Shown: piece after piece, positions 37,259 through 48,450 of the stretch | How the letters are laid out: each line of letters starts with the position of its first letter | Position numbering within the stretch: position 1 is the first letter of the stretch | Assembly: GCF_002443255.2 (NCBI RefSeq) | Contig: NW_019211459.1 | Coordinates: 19,092,524 to 19,156,523 of the forward strand | Origin: Varroa destructor | Taxonomy: Eukaryota; Arthropoda; Arachnida; Mesostigmata; Varroidae | DNA length: 64,000 bases | Reading direction: 5' to 3' | Position numbers and translations under genes: made by a program | Notes under the pieces: generated by a model | What the model was told of the DNA's origin: nothing | Databases searched by the model: none | What the model saw: only the letters and a program-made list of their open reading frames with translations

Positions 37259-37278
37259 GTAAGTACAGTTCGGTTAAC

Positions 37279-37291
37279 AAAAAAAAAAAAA
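37279..37291 (+). repeat. Poly-A run of 13
   Basis: Read directly, 21 bases into the intron that would follow the exon candidate at 37196. Confidence 0.85.
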
Positions 37292-37464
37292 GGTCAAATA
37301 CTAAATGCTTATTATAGACAATGTTATGCTTTTCAAGGATCGTCATTGAATACCAACTGTTGTGTAGGTAACTGCGGTAATGACTCGAGATCTTACCTAT
37401 AGACCTGTTTGTTTCGCATTTGAGTGGTCAAAGACAGTCCTTTCAAACAACTGATTTCATTTAG

Positions 37465-37488
37465 AGTGATCCTTATGGCTATGTACAG
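37465..37488 (+). other. Candidate 24-nt microexon, outside the main chain
   Basis: CAACTGATTTCATTTAG precedes 24 bases that end in TACAG|GTAACAAG. In phase 0 it encodes SDPYGYVQ. In the phase used by the plus-strand chain it begins with a stop, so the two cannot belong to one reading frame without an additional phase-shifting exon. It may be chance, or part of another isoform. Confidence 0.15.
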
Positions 37489-38664
37489 GTAACAAGAGGT
37501 GGTGTGTATGACGGTTTGATCTGCTCTGCTGTAGTAGTCTTCGGTATACTGAAGTTAAGAACCTCGAAGTTTTTATACCGACTGGAGAGCACTATCAGGG
37601 TGCGTTAGCGAACCGATTGTGACCCAGTTTAAGCGAGAAACAATCAACGCAAGCTTTTCCTTCGACAAGCGAAGAAACGGCACTATCCATCTAAGAAATC
37701 AACGACCCATCTAAACGGTCGGCTTCCAGCGTGTCACGGCTCTCCAAAAAGATGTCTACTTTCGGACTAGCGCTTTAGTTACGATATCGACCGAAACCGG
37801 GCCCATTTTCATTGTAACCCAGCTGTATGCGGGTACATTCACTAGGATGAACGGACGAAATCATTAAGTGAAGAAAAGCAAAGTTAATTAAATTAAATAT
37901 TAGAGTTTTTATATAGAAATATATACAAATCATGAAGCTTTGGGAAAGCCATTGCAGAAGTACTTTTAACTTAGCCAGGTATAAGCAACAAGCAAACAGT
38001 GTTAAAAAGTAAATTAACTCTGATTCACAGGCCGTTCCCGACACTGATAAGTATGTAAAAATATTATATTCGCGTTCTACTTCTGAAGCCTGACTTAAAT
38101 ACATTGTAAAATATGGTTCAGGCGTCGTATTGTTCGTGATTGTGAGGGTCTAACATACGTTTTGATTGATCTAAAAATACGTTCCTTCCTTTCCTTCTTT
38201 TATCAGCTAGATAAGATATTCTCATCATCTATGTACACCTTTGACAGGCACAACCTATTTCAGTAGGTCTTCCTTGAGACAATCTTCTCCATTAACAGAC
38301 AGTCTTTACCTGGCTTCAATTCACGTCAGTTACGAGTGACATCACTTATACATCGCTTATCCTTCTATACGTATTGCCAGCTTTTACCCCTTTTTTTACG
38401 CCCCCGTACTTGAGTGACGTGTGTCCTTGTCCAATCGTTCATTTTGTGATTACCTCTATTTTGCCACCAACCCACAAGCCATGGTGCTGGGGTGCTCTGC
38501 TTGTCCTGTTTGATCGACCGATCTTCTAGTGCCAAACCTGCATGAATATATGTAACCGTAGAACTCCATTGGCTATGCTGGCTTCTATTTGCTTTCGTAG
38601 ACGTCACCTTCCTTGTTCGGTTGCTTGCCTAGCTATCTCAACCCGAACAGCTAAGCTCATGATC

Positions 38665-38683
38665 TTAGGCCTTCCAGGCCTAA
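38665..38683. repeat. 8-bp hairpin
   Basis: TTAGGCCT and AGGCCTAA separated by TCC. It is followed by the interrupted repeat CACGAA ... TTCGTG. Small but exact. Confidence 0.6.
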
Positions 38684-38790
38684 TCGTCACGAACCGTGAA
38701 ATTCGTGAAAGACGTTTTTCACCGTTTCAACGTCATGTTCAATGTTGCAAGGCTGCCATAATACGTTAGCAGCACTTAATATCGACTTGA

Positions 38791-40240
38791 ACCTTCCAGT
38801 AGTTACACTATGGTAGCTCGGCGCCTCTTGCCACCGTTAATGTGTGCCATACGGTGATAATGGCGGGCGTACCGATGTGGTGGCCGTCGTAGCACAAAAA
38901 CCTCACCCTAGTGTATATGCTGAGGTATGGACGTGTATGTTTCTCTGTGTGTGTGACTTTGTGTGGCCTGTGCGTAGGCGAGCAAGCGACGAGCCGCAAA
39001 AGGACGAACGGACGGGCGGGCAGTCTGTCGGTGTTCCGAGCGCCACTTGAATCTCCCTAACCTCCTTGTGTGCTGGGCAAACACTGGCCGCGGTTCTTCA
39101 TCTTGAATTTGCTCCCTATCTACCTCTCTAGCTCCTACCTAAGTTGCCGAGTCCCTTTACGCTGCCATCGTCGTAGTCGTTGTTGCCATCTACTGCCGAA
39201 ACCCCGAGGGTTTGGGGTGTCTGTGTTTGCTTCCGACCTCTTGTCTTGGCCAGACAACTGCCGGCACCGCCGACACTTTCTCCTCTTCCGCCAGCCGCGG
39301 CAAGCCCTAAGCTACTTAACCTTAGGTCGTACAAAATTGCTAAAGAGAGGGGCCTACCAAGCGCCTTCAGAGGACCAGTTGCTTCAAGCCTCTTGCAAAC
39401 GAAGCAACTGCCTAGAAGAAGCTGTGCTTCTGCATTCATCCGTCGTCGCCTATGTCGCCGCCATTACCGCACTGAACCAGCTACAGAAGAAATTGGTATC
39501 TATGGTAGCTGTTCCCTTCAGAGTAGCTTCTGCGCCGCTGCTGTTACGGTTTTTGTCTAAGTCACCGCCATCTCCCTCGAGTCATCTTCTTCCAATGCTC
39601 CCACACAAACGGCAGCAGCAGCACCAGGAAGACGACGAAAGAGGGGGGTATCTGAGAGAGGCTGGGATAGGCAATTTCGGGGGTTCGATGACTCCCAAGC
39701 GACTGACCGAGAGACGAAAGACGGCAGTTTGCTAGGCGAGCTGGTTCGATTCATCCCCTGGATGGGTCTTCGTTTGCATCGACTACTTCCAACTCGGCCA
39801 CAAATGCTTGATGCTACACTTTCTCTCATTCAGAGTCCCTTTCACCCATCACTTTCATCTCCATCCCTGGATTCTCCGAAGTCTCTTTCGGTCTGGGAAC
39901 GGCCACCGGCTTGCCTGTTTGCCTGCCGAGTTTGAGCTCAAGACCAAGAAATCCGTGTCCGAAGGAAAACGAAGGAGAGACAAAAGCCTGCAAGGCGCTA
40001 GTTGTTCACGTTTCGGTTACCCCATTCTCCTCTGCTACCGTCGCTTTGTACACTTTAGGCGAACATAAAAAGGCGACTACTGGTGATAAAAGGTTTGTCA
40101 CTCTACGCAGGTTTGCATCTGAGCGTTTGTCCGCCGCCAAATACAATCTGGTCTATCTTGGCCACGGTCTAATGCCGTACTCATCTGCCATTATGGTGAC
40201 TGTGTTACTCATTGTATCGTCAATCAGAAGAAGGTGCTAG
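38791..40240. other. GC-richer block with long plus-strand frames
   Basis: Plus frame 39070-39735 (221 codons, beginning at GTG, not ATG) and plus frames 39180-39560 and 39911-40240 are open, with minus frames opposite. The middle of the first (near 39340-39560) reads somewhat like protein, with LEEAVLLHSSVVAYVAAITA. No domain is recognised and no splice pair frames it. It is either chance in biased DNA or an untranslated exon. Confidence 0.35.
39070..39735 (+). CDS. Open frame of 221 codons without upstream ATG, unrecognised
   Basis: The first codon of the frame is GTG and the first internal Met comes late (near 39500). The product is Arg-, Ser- and Leu-rich with a hydrophobic middle and a Gln/Glu-rich stretch near the end (KRQQQHQEDDERGG). 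Its length is above simple random expectation, but the opposite strand is also open for 103 and 90 codons. I would not call it a gene without transcript evidence. Confidence 0.1.
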   Translation: MLGKHWPRFFILNLLPIYLSSSYLSCRVPLRCHRRSRCCHLLPKPRGFGVSVFASDLLSWPDNCRHRRHFLLFRQPRQALSYLTLGRTKLLKRGAYQAPSEDQLLQASCKRSNCLEEAVLLHSSVVAYVAAITALNQLQKKLVSMVAVPFRVASAPLLLRFLSKSPPSPSSHLLPMLPHKRQQQHQEDDERGGYLREAGIGNFGGSMTPKRLTERRKTAVC

Positions 40241-41093
40241 TCAGTATAATGCCAATGTAACATACCTATATAGATATTGCTAGATAAAAGTGACATAACT
40301 AGAAAAACGTGGTATCGAAAAGCAGAGCAGTGTAGAAAAAAAAACGATTATATAGAGCAGATTATTTGAGTGTCAGTTAGATTTTTCTCTAGCATTCAAA
40401 GGGAAAAACACTACTACGAAGAGCACCGAATTGAATCGACGGTTCTATAGTGGCGGAGTAATATTAAATAGACGCACACTACGATAACGAACGAACGTCC
40501 TCGACATACGAGTTTGGTGAAGGCAATAATTTCCGATAGTTTTTCTATCAGTCATGCAGCATGGCTCCGATAGCAAAAACAGCTGTAGACAGCTTTAAAG
40601 AGTACGATAGTTTCTCTCGAGATCTCTAGCTCGACTCGCAGTTAACACTAATCAGTTCTTTTTTTTTCCATAGATAAAAAAATTCAGTAGATAACCATCG
40701 TGCATAGATGGCTGGGCAGCATAGCTAGTTCTTCACTGCTTATTTGTCATACGACAATATGTTGGTACCTGCAGAAAGACGGCCATTAATTCAATCTTCA
40801 TAATTTTTCCTACAATTCAAGGGTTATAGGAGAAACATTTTCATAAAACAGGCAATATCAATTATATAGAGATAGTCACGATTAGATAACTAAAAAGCCA
40901 GCATAGTTTTAATGCTTATTTATTAAATTATCTTGAGACTTTGCTTTATTTTCTCCAAAAGGTCGTTTTGCCTCAATTAAAACAATTGCAGTTGTAAAAC
41001 TGTTCCATTTGCGTAATGCTGATCTTGGTCTTCGGCCGAAAGTAGGACAACAAACCTGCTTTTTCTTTTAATGGCTCTTTACTTTCACTGTAG

Positions 41094-41233
41094 GTGGTAA
41101 GGTAAAAGGGCTGTGCGTTGACCCTTTGGTAGAGTCTTTAGGGACCAACGTTTACGTTGAATCTGCCTGCATGATTATTGCAAGACAAATTATCTATCCC
41201 AGCAGGCTGCTGTTGTCAATGTTGCAGCTATAG
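41094..41233 (+). CDS. Candidate terminal exon of plus-strand chain
   Basis: The acceptor is strong (TGGCTCTTTACTTTCACTGTAG, with further T-rich sequence upstream). Two frames stop within four codons. The third, which is the phase left by the exon at 37196, runs 45 codons to TAG at 41231-41233 (core GLCVDPLVESLGTNVYVESA). The product is hydrophobic at its end. GTGGTAAGGTAA right after the acceptor also contains donor-like GTAAGG, so the sequence could be spliced differently. No family recognised, and no nearby AATAAA. Confidence 0.25.
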
Positions 41234-42785
41234 ATGACATTTCCGCGATTCGCCATTTTGGAACACACAATCGCCCATTTATAAAATATGTGCTGGTTCA
41301 AACTGGTTTATCCGCAATGAATCCTTTGAAATTCCGTGAGCGGGCACCGACTCCAGATATAACAATGAGATTCCCACACGTACCAAAACGGTCATTCGAA
41401 GAAGTTTGATGGTAAATTTTGTTTGTTTTCCTGATTAAGTGATTTCGAACTTTTTCCCTACCAGTTACTTAAGTTCTCTGAAATAAGAATTTGATGGCAA
41501 ATGTTTTTATCGCAAACTAAAAGAGAAACGATCTAACAAAACCAGCCATGGCTCAGGATGTGAATGGAACGTGCGTGCGCTTTCGAAATTATTCCAGACG
41601 AAACTATTAATTCTGAGCCAAGCTTTAACTCTACTAACTATCCCTTCTGTAAATGCCAACGTGTTCGTTTAAAGATGAGGCAAACGTGTTCACAGCATCG
41701 CTTCGCAAGCTGGTCTTGCACTACAGTCGAGTCAGCAAAGGGCGCAGAAAATGGCACATAAAAGATCCTTTCAAAAGCAAAACAAGTGTGGCAATATATG
41801 TTTTACTTAGCGATCATGCGTTTCATTGGGTTGAAGACAAGTGGTCCGTCTGTTAATACGACCGCTTGGAGCTTGAACGATGCCCAATAAGATAGTACGG
41901 TAGGGCCTTCCGTCATGAGGGGGTCAAAGACATGTGGGGCTGACAATGCTGCTGGTATTTAGTTTTTGAGTCGAAAGAATTTCCTGAGAACCGGTAAGTG
42001 TGAAATCAAAGACAAAAATAATTTCTGGTTGCGCAAAAAGATCAAAATTCACGGTTTAGTAGTGCAACTAAGTCTTGAATTAAGAACCGATTCGAACTTT
42101 TCAAGTTCTGGGAGGTATCCTTCTATTGAACTAAATGTAAGCTTCACTCCAAAGAGTAAACAACTTACTCCGACGGCAGGCTACTCACTATGGCAAGGCG
42201 GCCTTTATCATTCCACCTCCTGTCGAAATGCCCTAGTGCTCATGCAATGAGATTCAATGGGTTTTTTTTTCAATATTTTTCTGCTTACTAGATAAAACAC
42301 GTTTCACTAGCAGGACCCGTTTACTAGAGCTGTTCGTAAACAAAGATTTACCTCCAGTTATTCATTATAATCATAATATCATCATCAGCATAAAGGTCTA
42401 ATAATATAAAGTCGGAGTTCATTTCCTTAGTTTTTCTTCGCTCTAAGAGTTCATTCTTGGCTTATTGGGCGTAAAGCACTATAATTGTTGTTTGAGAAGC
42501 CTAATTAAATCTTCTGAGGCTGATTTCTGGCTGTAGCGGTTGACTACCTTTTCAAAGGTTGAATATCGGTTGAATTAAACACGTATATATAAAATAAAAT
42601 GTTAACAGAAAATTGCGGATTTTATTGACGGTAGCAAAGGAATAAATATCCACAATACAGTTAAGACGATGTGAATCTCTGGACTATTTGTCTTATAGAT
42701 GGATTCAAGAAGGAGCGGCTTTCAGGACGTTCGGGGCTAACTACGCTTAAAGTAAATGCTTCGGGTTATATTTCTGATTTTACAG

Positions 42786-42874
42786 TTAAACATCGTTTAG
42801 TATTAGCTGCTATGTACTGTTTAATATTCCGAAGCTTAAAATGAGAAGGAAAATTCTAAAACATAGGTCCTCAG
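42786..42874 (+). ncRNA. Candidate untranslated or non-coding exon, 89 nt
   Basis: GGGTTATATTTCTGATTTTACAG is a strong acceptor, with GGCTAAC as a plausible branch point some 45 bases before it. The 89 bases end in CTCAG|GTAAGCAGG. All three plus frames contain stops, so the segment cannot be an internal coding exon. It would fit a 5' or 3' untranslated exon or a long non-coding RNA. The next strong plus acceptor is TTTCCTTTAACAG at 43260. Confidence 0.22.
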
Positions 42875-43047
42875 GTAAGCAGGTGGTATGCATTTCGAGC
42901 AGAAATTACTTCTATCAGACGAACTGTTGGCAAGTTTTCAGTATCATGAAGACTTTCGTACACGTAACGAAATCGCTCAGCAGGGAACATATGTGAGGTT
43001 TGCCGACCTGTGCAAATGCTAAAGTATCCTGGACTTTATACGCTTAC

Positions 43048-43183
43048 CGTCTTCGAGCTGCAAGAATATATCATTATAGTAGTCATAAATACTCTTAAGA
43101 TTTTCGTTGATAATCTGACAGGCTGAAATGCTTTGGCCAGATATATAAGCGACTATGTAATAATTATCGTATCTATAACAGAT
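43048..43183 (-). CDS. Short minus-strand open stretch ending at a donor
   Basis: Forty-five open codons end in GACG|GTAAGCG. The downstream half reads like a real helical protein segment (NENLKSIYDYYNDIFLQLED). A plausible acceptor, AAGCATTTCAG, would start the exon at 43122, giving 75 nt with one-base phase at both ends. There is no ATG in the stretch. AT-rich random DNA also yields Asn, Ile and Tyr, so confidence is low. Confidence 0.17.
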
Positions 43184-43250
43184 CTATGTCTGGACAATGT
43201 AATCCGTTGAAAGGGAATGAACTATTTGCCAAGTTTGTTTTCTACCTTTT

Positions 43251-45400
43251 CCTTTAACAGGATGCCGAATTCGTATTACAGTACACGGAACAGCCACTTC
43301 CGCAGTACGTTGTTACTAGTTTGTTTTATGTGAACGATCATCTCTCAATTCGGAGGGTCATTTCGTTGCGGATATACTACCGCGACCACGGTGGCAACTG
43401 CTCCTCGCGAAGCTGCCTTGTTTTTTACGCAGCCACTATTACGTGTCCAACTCGTTGTCAAAAATGCGCGCCCGTTTCACCGACAGCAACCAACAAAGGC
43501 ACGGCCTTGTGGTCCTGTCAGAAACGAGTTCCTTTCAGTCAGATCAGCATTGCTTCTTCCCAATTGACTTCCACCTTCTTTGCTTCCTATTGAGAACGAC
43601 TATTGTACGCCTCGACGACTCTTGAAACAGCGGCCAGAGCTGGCCTGCCGACGCGACATCAAAATGTTCTCTGAGATCGTCTGGACTCAGCATTCATTGA
43701 AGCTTAGTCCGATACATAGCGTACTCCTGGAATGGATCTCGGCTTCCATGAATATATGGCTTATGCTGTCACTTACTGACTGGCATTCAGTCAACGCCTC
43801 TAGTACGGTATATAAGACAGTCATGAGGAGAACTTTGTCCCTTTCGTATGTCGAGTTTCTCTTTATCGGTTGCAGACGGGGCCCTTTTAAGAAGTTCACG
43901 AATAAAGTGCACTCAGCAACCCTAGATGTTGATTCAATATTTTCCGTTACATGCAACTTACTCAAGTTAGACTTTTTATCTGAAGTGACTTTCTAGTAAT
44001 TCCTTATCTGCATGTGAAACATGGGGGTGTAACTGAGACAGTCCTTAACTATGCGTATAAAAACTAAACGAGTTGAGGCTTCTGCATACGGCTCTATATA
44101 CACGGACTATTCAGTTGTTCTGTGTACGATATGTGTAGATCGTTTAGGAGGAAGTTGAGGATCAAATACGCGCCCGATATAGCGTGATTTATTGAGGCTT
44201 GTGCTTAATAGCCGTAGACGAAAAATTTGCAGCAAGTATTTGCTTTAAGTTACTCGGTGTCTTTTATTTAATAAGAGTCGTGATAACTGTGTACATTAAA
44301 GGCAGGCTATTTGAAATAGAGGCATACTAGTATTCGTCACTTATAAGAGAGTCATAGATTGCAGCCTAAGAAGACAAGCGAAATCAAGCCTGTCCTAAGC
44401 GTATAAAAACAGCTCTCGATAGCTAAAATTGCTGATTTTCGCTAAACAATTTTTTATTCGGTTTTTGCAATTCTATTAGCCAACAACTACCGTATCGAAA
44501 TTGCATTACATTCCGAAAATAGATTGTGTCATAGAAATGTTACATCACAACTTACCCTTTTACTTCGTTGATGGGTCAATCGGGCTGTCTGATATTATTC
44601 CGAGGCCACACTTGTTTCCTATGAGCGTGAAAGCATACTTTTTATCTGGCGCTTCCTTTGTCGTACTTCAATAGATCATTATAGTCGTGAAGGGTAGACG
44701 CAAAAAACATCGCGAAGGTTGTCGATGGCAGACATCAAAAATTTGGGTAACACTTGACTATAACAGGATGATGTTGATATAAGACGAAGTTTGCTCCACA
44801 GGCCCCTATCAGTTCTCCGTCCAGTAAACTTTATACACGACGGGACAAGAGAATGATAGGGAATCGAGGAACTCATTTGGCGGAGATAAATGATGAGAAC
44901 TGAAGTCATATTTCCGGTGCCCTTCACGGATGCCAAATAGCGTCCCATTCTTATGACTGCTGTGTAGCATGTTCTTTCCGTATGAAAACAGCTTCATTTG
45001 TAGTTGCAACAAAGCAGAGAGTAAACACACGTATGTGTATTCGTTGACAGAGTTGGTCCGTTGTCGCTTAATCCTGTGAAGCGAACCCCCCAGAACGGAA
45101 AAACCACCAGTGTATTTAATTGATTGAATAAGTTACACATGCATAACGTCACCAAAGACGCAATGCAGGAGGGAAAGCACAAATTCAAATTCTACATAGG
45201 TCTGTCCACCTGTTTGTGTATGTATGCGTGCGCGTGTGTTTGTGCTTTAAACAGCATACATTTTGTTGTGTGTATCCATGTGAGCGTTATGTTACATGAG
45301 TTGATGTTGACGTGCTTCTTTCCGTCGTGCTGTCTGTTCTCAAGCTTGTACGAACTGCTCCTCTTACGCTATTCAAATGTGTAACTGACCACATTTCCCC
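43251..45400. other. Mixed block, possible plus-strand acceptor at its start
   Basis: At 43260 the plus strand has the strong acceptor TTCTACCTTTTCCTTTAACAG. The frame following it in phase 0 stays open for about 110 codons to 43593, but a stop comes after 18 codons in the phase of the plus-strand chain. A 92-codon minus frame lies at 43687-43965, opposite a 138-codon plus frame. A plus-strand AATAAA is present near 43900. GT-rich sequence lies at 45200-45260. A weak minus exon of 33 nt (44556-44588, donor AAAAGG|GTAAGTTG) would fit the minus chain in phase 0. Confidence 0.4.
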
Positions 45401-48400
45401 TGCGGTGCGCACTTATCTACGCAGACACGGTACCGCCTTCCCACAAAACTTCCCACAATGTCCGCTTGTCTAGTAGACTTTGCCTTCTCCATTATTCGTA
45501 TCGATTGCTCGTGGTAGTTTATTATTGCTGAATGGTTGTGGTATCACTTGTGCTGCTGCTGGTAGGCGGCTGGCTTATGATGAGATGAGCTGGTAGTATT
45601 ATAACGTGGAGGTTCATCGCAGTGCAACGAAGCAAATCAAAGCGAAATACAGAGACGGCCGTGTTTTGTTTCTAGTTCCTTCTCATGTCCATGTCTCGCT
45701 ACACACTACTCGGTTTTTTGGGATGAGAAATCGGAACACGAACGGGACTCTAGGCTGTAGCACCATTCGCAGTAGCAAGGGGGTATTGCCATTCGATAAG
45801 TGCATCGAAAAGACTTTTCGCCCAGGTTTTGAGACGCAGCTTACAGGACATGCCGGGTGATGTCCTCCTGCCTCGTTGTCTGTCGCCCTGATTGGTCTAC
45901 GACCGGTAATCCTTGACCCCCTTTCCTTCAGCTATCTTCTTTCTTACGTGGCTTGTTTTTTGCTCGAATATCGATGGTCCCACTGCCCGTTTCGTCTGCT
46001 GCCAACGTCATGTCGCCGTTGCTTATCAAGGTGAGAACCATTGGGGGCCTCTGACGGGCGGGGGCGGCGGGGAGTGACAAGATGGACTCCACTGGTGGAG
46101 TGGCTGAGGTATTCGAAGACGGTAGACGGCGTACAGCACAAACAGCAGCGGCAGCCACTCTGCTAATCAACAGCAGTGCCCAGCGTTGTATAGTAAAGGA
46201 TACTTTTATGTGTTCGATCTGCAGATTAGTCTAACGAAGAACGAACGAACCTCAGCCAACCACTGCGAAGTAACGTCCTGTCAAGTTCTTTTGCGACGTC
46301 GCCTCCCTCTTGACCACGGAAGCGTCGGTCGGTGACGCCAAGTCTAGGGCTGTGTGCAACTGCCTGGCCGCACACGCTATTACTGTTGCGACAACCCCGA
46401 GCCTTCAGCAATCTACACTCTTGCGGAACCCTACAGTCTCTTGCAAGGTATATCGCTTTTTGTTGGACTCATACTAGGGAAAGAAAATGAACAGCTACGT
46501 GTAATCGTATAGTGGCCAGCAAGCCGCTCTCCCGGAAACTCGTCGTATTAGTATACAAAGTTGGAAGGGATCTCCTACGAAACGGCGTGTTCAAAGCGAT
46601 GTTGATGGCCGCAACAGCCGTGGTGCTACATATCCCTCGTTCATGTCAGGAGGTCGTTGTAAGCGGTAAGAGAAGAAGCGACCTGGTGAACAAGAAGCTG
46701 CTGAACGCAGAGCCGGCACAACGTAAATTTTGCTCGATTCCTTCGATAGCTGCGGGAGATGTAGTTGACCGTAGCCTGACTCTCCTAGTTTACCCCACCA
46801 GTACCCCCTAAATTGTCCAACAAAGGGCGAACAGAGAAACAGAATGGGCAGCGCATAGTGCAACGAAAATCCACTAGCAACTTTCCTCCTGCTTTACTTT
46901 GACTCAAATATACCTCGCTAACCCATACAAAATTGCCTACAAGCTTCTTAGAATATACACACGTGATACGGACAAATGGACAGTGAAAATCGGTCAGTTG
47001 CTCTTAGGAGTGGACAGACAGCGCATGAGCGCCTTAGATTCAAAAGTTAAAAGCGAACTAGTTAAGTGTAATAAAAATGGGGATTTATCAAAGTCATGTA
47101 CTTAGCTTGCTCAGAAGTTAATAAGGTTTTTTTTTCTCGCAAAATAGGAGGCACCGATTCCAGCAACATAATTCCGTGACGCACTGCCAAGGTCGGGCAA
47201 TAGCTGCGTTCACTGCGTTCATTATGAATGAGCTGCCATTACATATAGTATAGTACAACTGCAACAGTTAACACAACGGTCCTTGTTACGACCAAGACCG
47301 TGACTTGTGCTCGTAGTAGAAACATCTGACGATGGTCCTCAGCTGCTCCCGCAACTTGGCGGGGCTTTCATTGGCAGGCGGAAAGCGTGGTTGACAGAGC
47401 CGACTTTAATAAAAAGCTGATAACACCGCCTCAGACGACAGCCGGGCTCCGCGATCTACCTACTGTTTGTCTATGTGGTCGAGTCTGCCTAAGAACATAA
47501 TGTATTTTTCAGCGCAGGACGACAACTGTGTCGCCGTAAGGGGCATGAGAAATAATGTCATGAGGCTGAGACGAAAGGAAACCTAGAGTAGGACTTGGGT
47601 GACTAACTCCCTGCCCCACCCTATAAGCGCTGCTAACAATCGGAAGTACAGGAAAAGAACGGGGATAGCGGCTCCTACTGAGGCCTCGTGTAGAGTTAGT
47701 CACGCTGAGCTACAAACGTAGTAATGCTAGTGGTATCTCCTAGTAACTTGAGCTATGCGTCAACCGTTGAGCCTTGGTACTGCGTATGTTGATGCTGCAG
47801 TTGGTTTCGCATATTTTGACGTAGGTTTTACTCTTGATGATCATACTGGTTGTGGTGGTGCTGAAAATAAAAAAGACATCATATGATATACAGTCACATA
47901 GCGACACCGAAGTACAGGAGAAGAGGTCGGCCTTGACAGTAACAACAGGGTCAGGCCGCACGAACGTGAAAAGAAAGGACCACAAAGCAGAACGACGAAG
48001 TTAATAACCGCAGAATCCTTCCTGGTATCCCCGAGTCTCGCCTTCATCCAGAGCGTTAGTGGCAGATGACGGCGAGATAGCAACAAGACGATAAACGGAG
48101 GACAGCAGGAAGTTGGGAAAGGCGGTAGGGAAAACGGGATCTTTTTGCTCCAGCCGAACCAATCCTCATCTTGGTTAAGAACGATGTCCACACATGAAGG
48201 GACTGGCCATACAAGCCACATCAGCGTCTCCTGCTGGGTTCTTACTAGCGTGCTCCCCATGCCAGGTTCAGTCGGGCCGGAATTTAAGCCGTCCTTAGCC
48301 ACGCAAAGTTCACCGCTTCTTATCCCGTTCTATTTCACAGACCCGGGCCACCTGCACACTGGGCTATCAGTTAGCGTTCGACGCTAAGCTCTGAATGTGT

Positions 48401-48450
48401 AGAAGGGCCTGAAACTCATGCCTCGTTCATTGTTGGGGTCGTAATAACAA
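45401..48450. other. Mixed GC-richer block
   Basis: Frames are open on both strands. The most protein-like is plus 46512-46811 (99 codons, starting at GTG), listed separately. The minus frame 47841-48302 (153 codons) is Ser-, Leu- and Pro-rich and unrecognised. No strong splice pair was found. Confidence 0.4.
46512..46811 (+). CDS. Protein-like open frame of 99 codons, unrecognised
   Basis: The frame starts after TCGTATAG with GTG GCC AGC and ends in TAA. It reads smoothly (for example KLVVLVYKVGRDLLRNGVFK, then AAGDVVDRSLTLLVYPTSTP). It could be a terminal exon, but the AG before it lacks a pyrimidine tract, and a donor-like GCG|GTAAGAG lies inside at about 46665. A 90-codon minus frame is open opposite. 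No family recognised. Confidence 0.15.
   Translation: MASKPLSRKLVVLVYKVGRDLLRNGVFKAMLMAATAVVLHIPRSCQEVVVSGKRRSDLVNKKLLNAEPAQRKFCSIPSIAAGDVVDRSLTLLVYPTSTP

Larger units (their letters stand above)
36494..38790. other. AT-rich block with plus-strand exon candidates
   Basis: Holds the 63-nt exon candidate 37196-37258 and the 24-nt microexon candidate 37465-37488. A minus-strand donor ATAG|GTAAGATC near 37397 has a stop in phase 0 immediately before it. Minus frames at 37775-38104 and 38365-38607 are open but unrecognised. The small hairpin TTAGGCCT-TCC-AGGCCTAA lies at 38665-38683. Confidence 0.45.
40241..43250. other. AT-rich block with terminal and non-coding exon candidates
   Basis: Mostly stop-dense. 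It contains the plus terminal exon candidate 41094-41233, the well-spliced but frameless candidate 42786-42874 and the minus open stretch 43048-43183. Donor-like CCG|GTAAGTGTG near 41993 follows a weak acceptor. A plus-strand AATAAA lies near 42593, inside an A-rich run. Confidence 0.45.

Noticed and set aside
39740..39765. tRNA B box suggested by GGTTCGATTC
   Set aside because: No A box upstream and the arms do not pair.
45124..45384. Cys- and Val-rich secreted peptide on the plus strand
   Set aside because: The Cys/Val content comes from GT-rich simple sequence, and the frame has no splice or start support.
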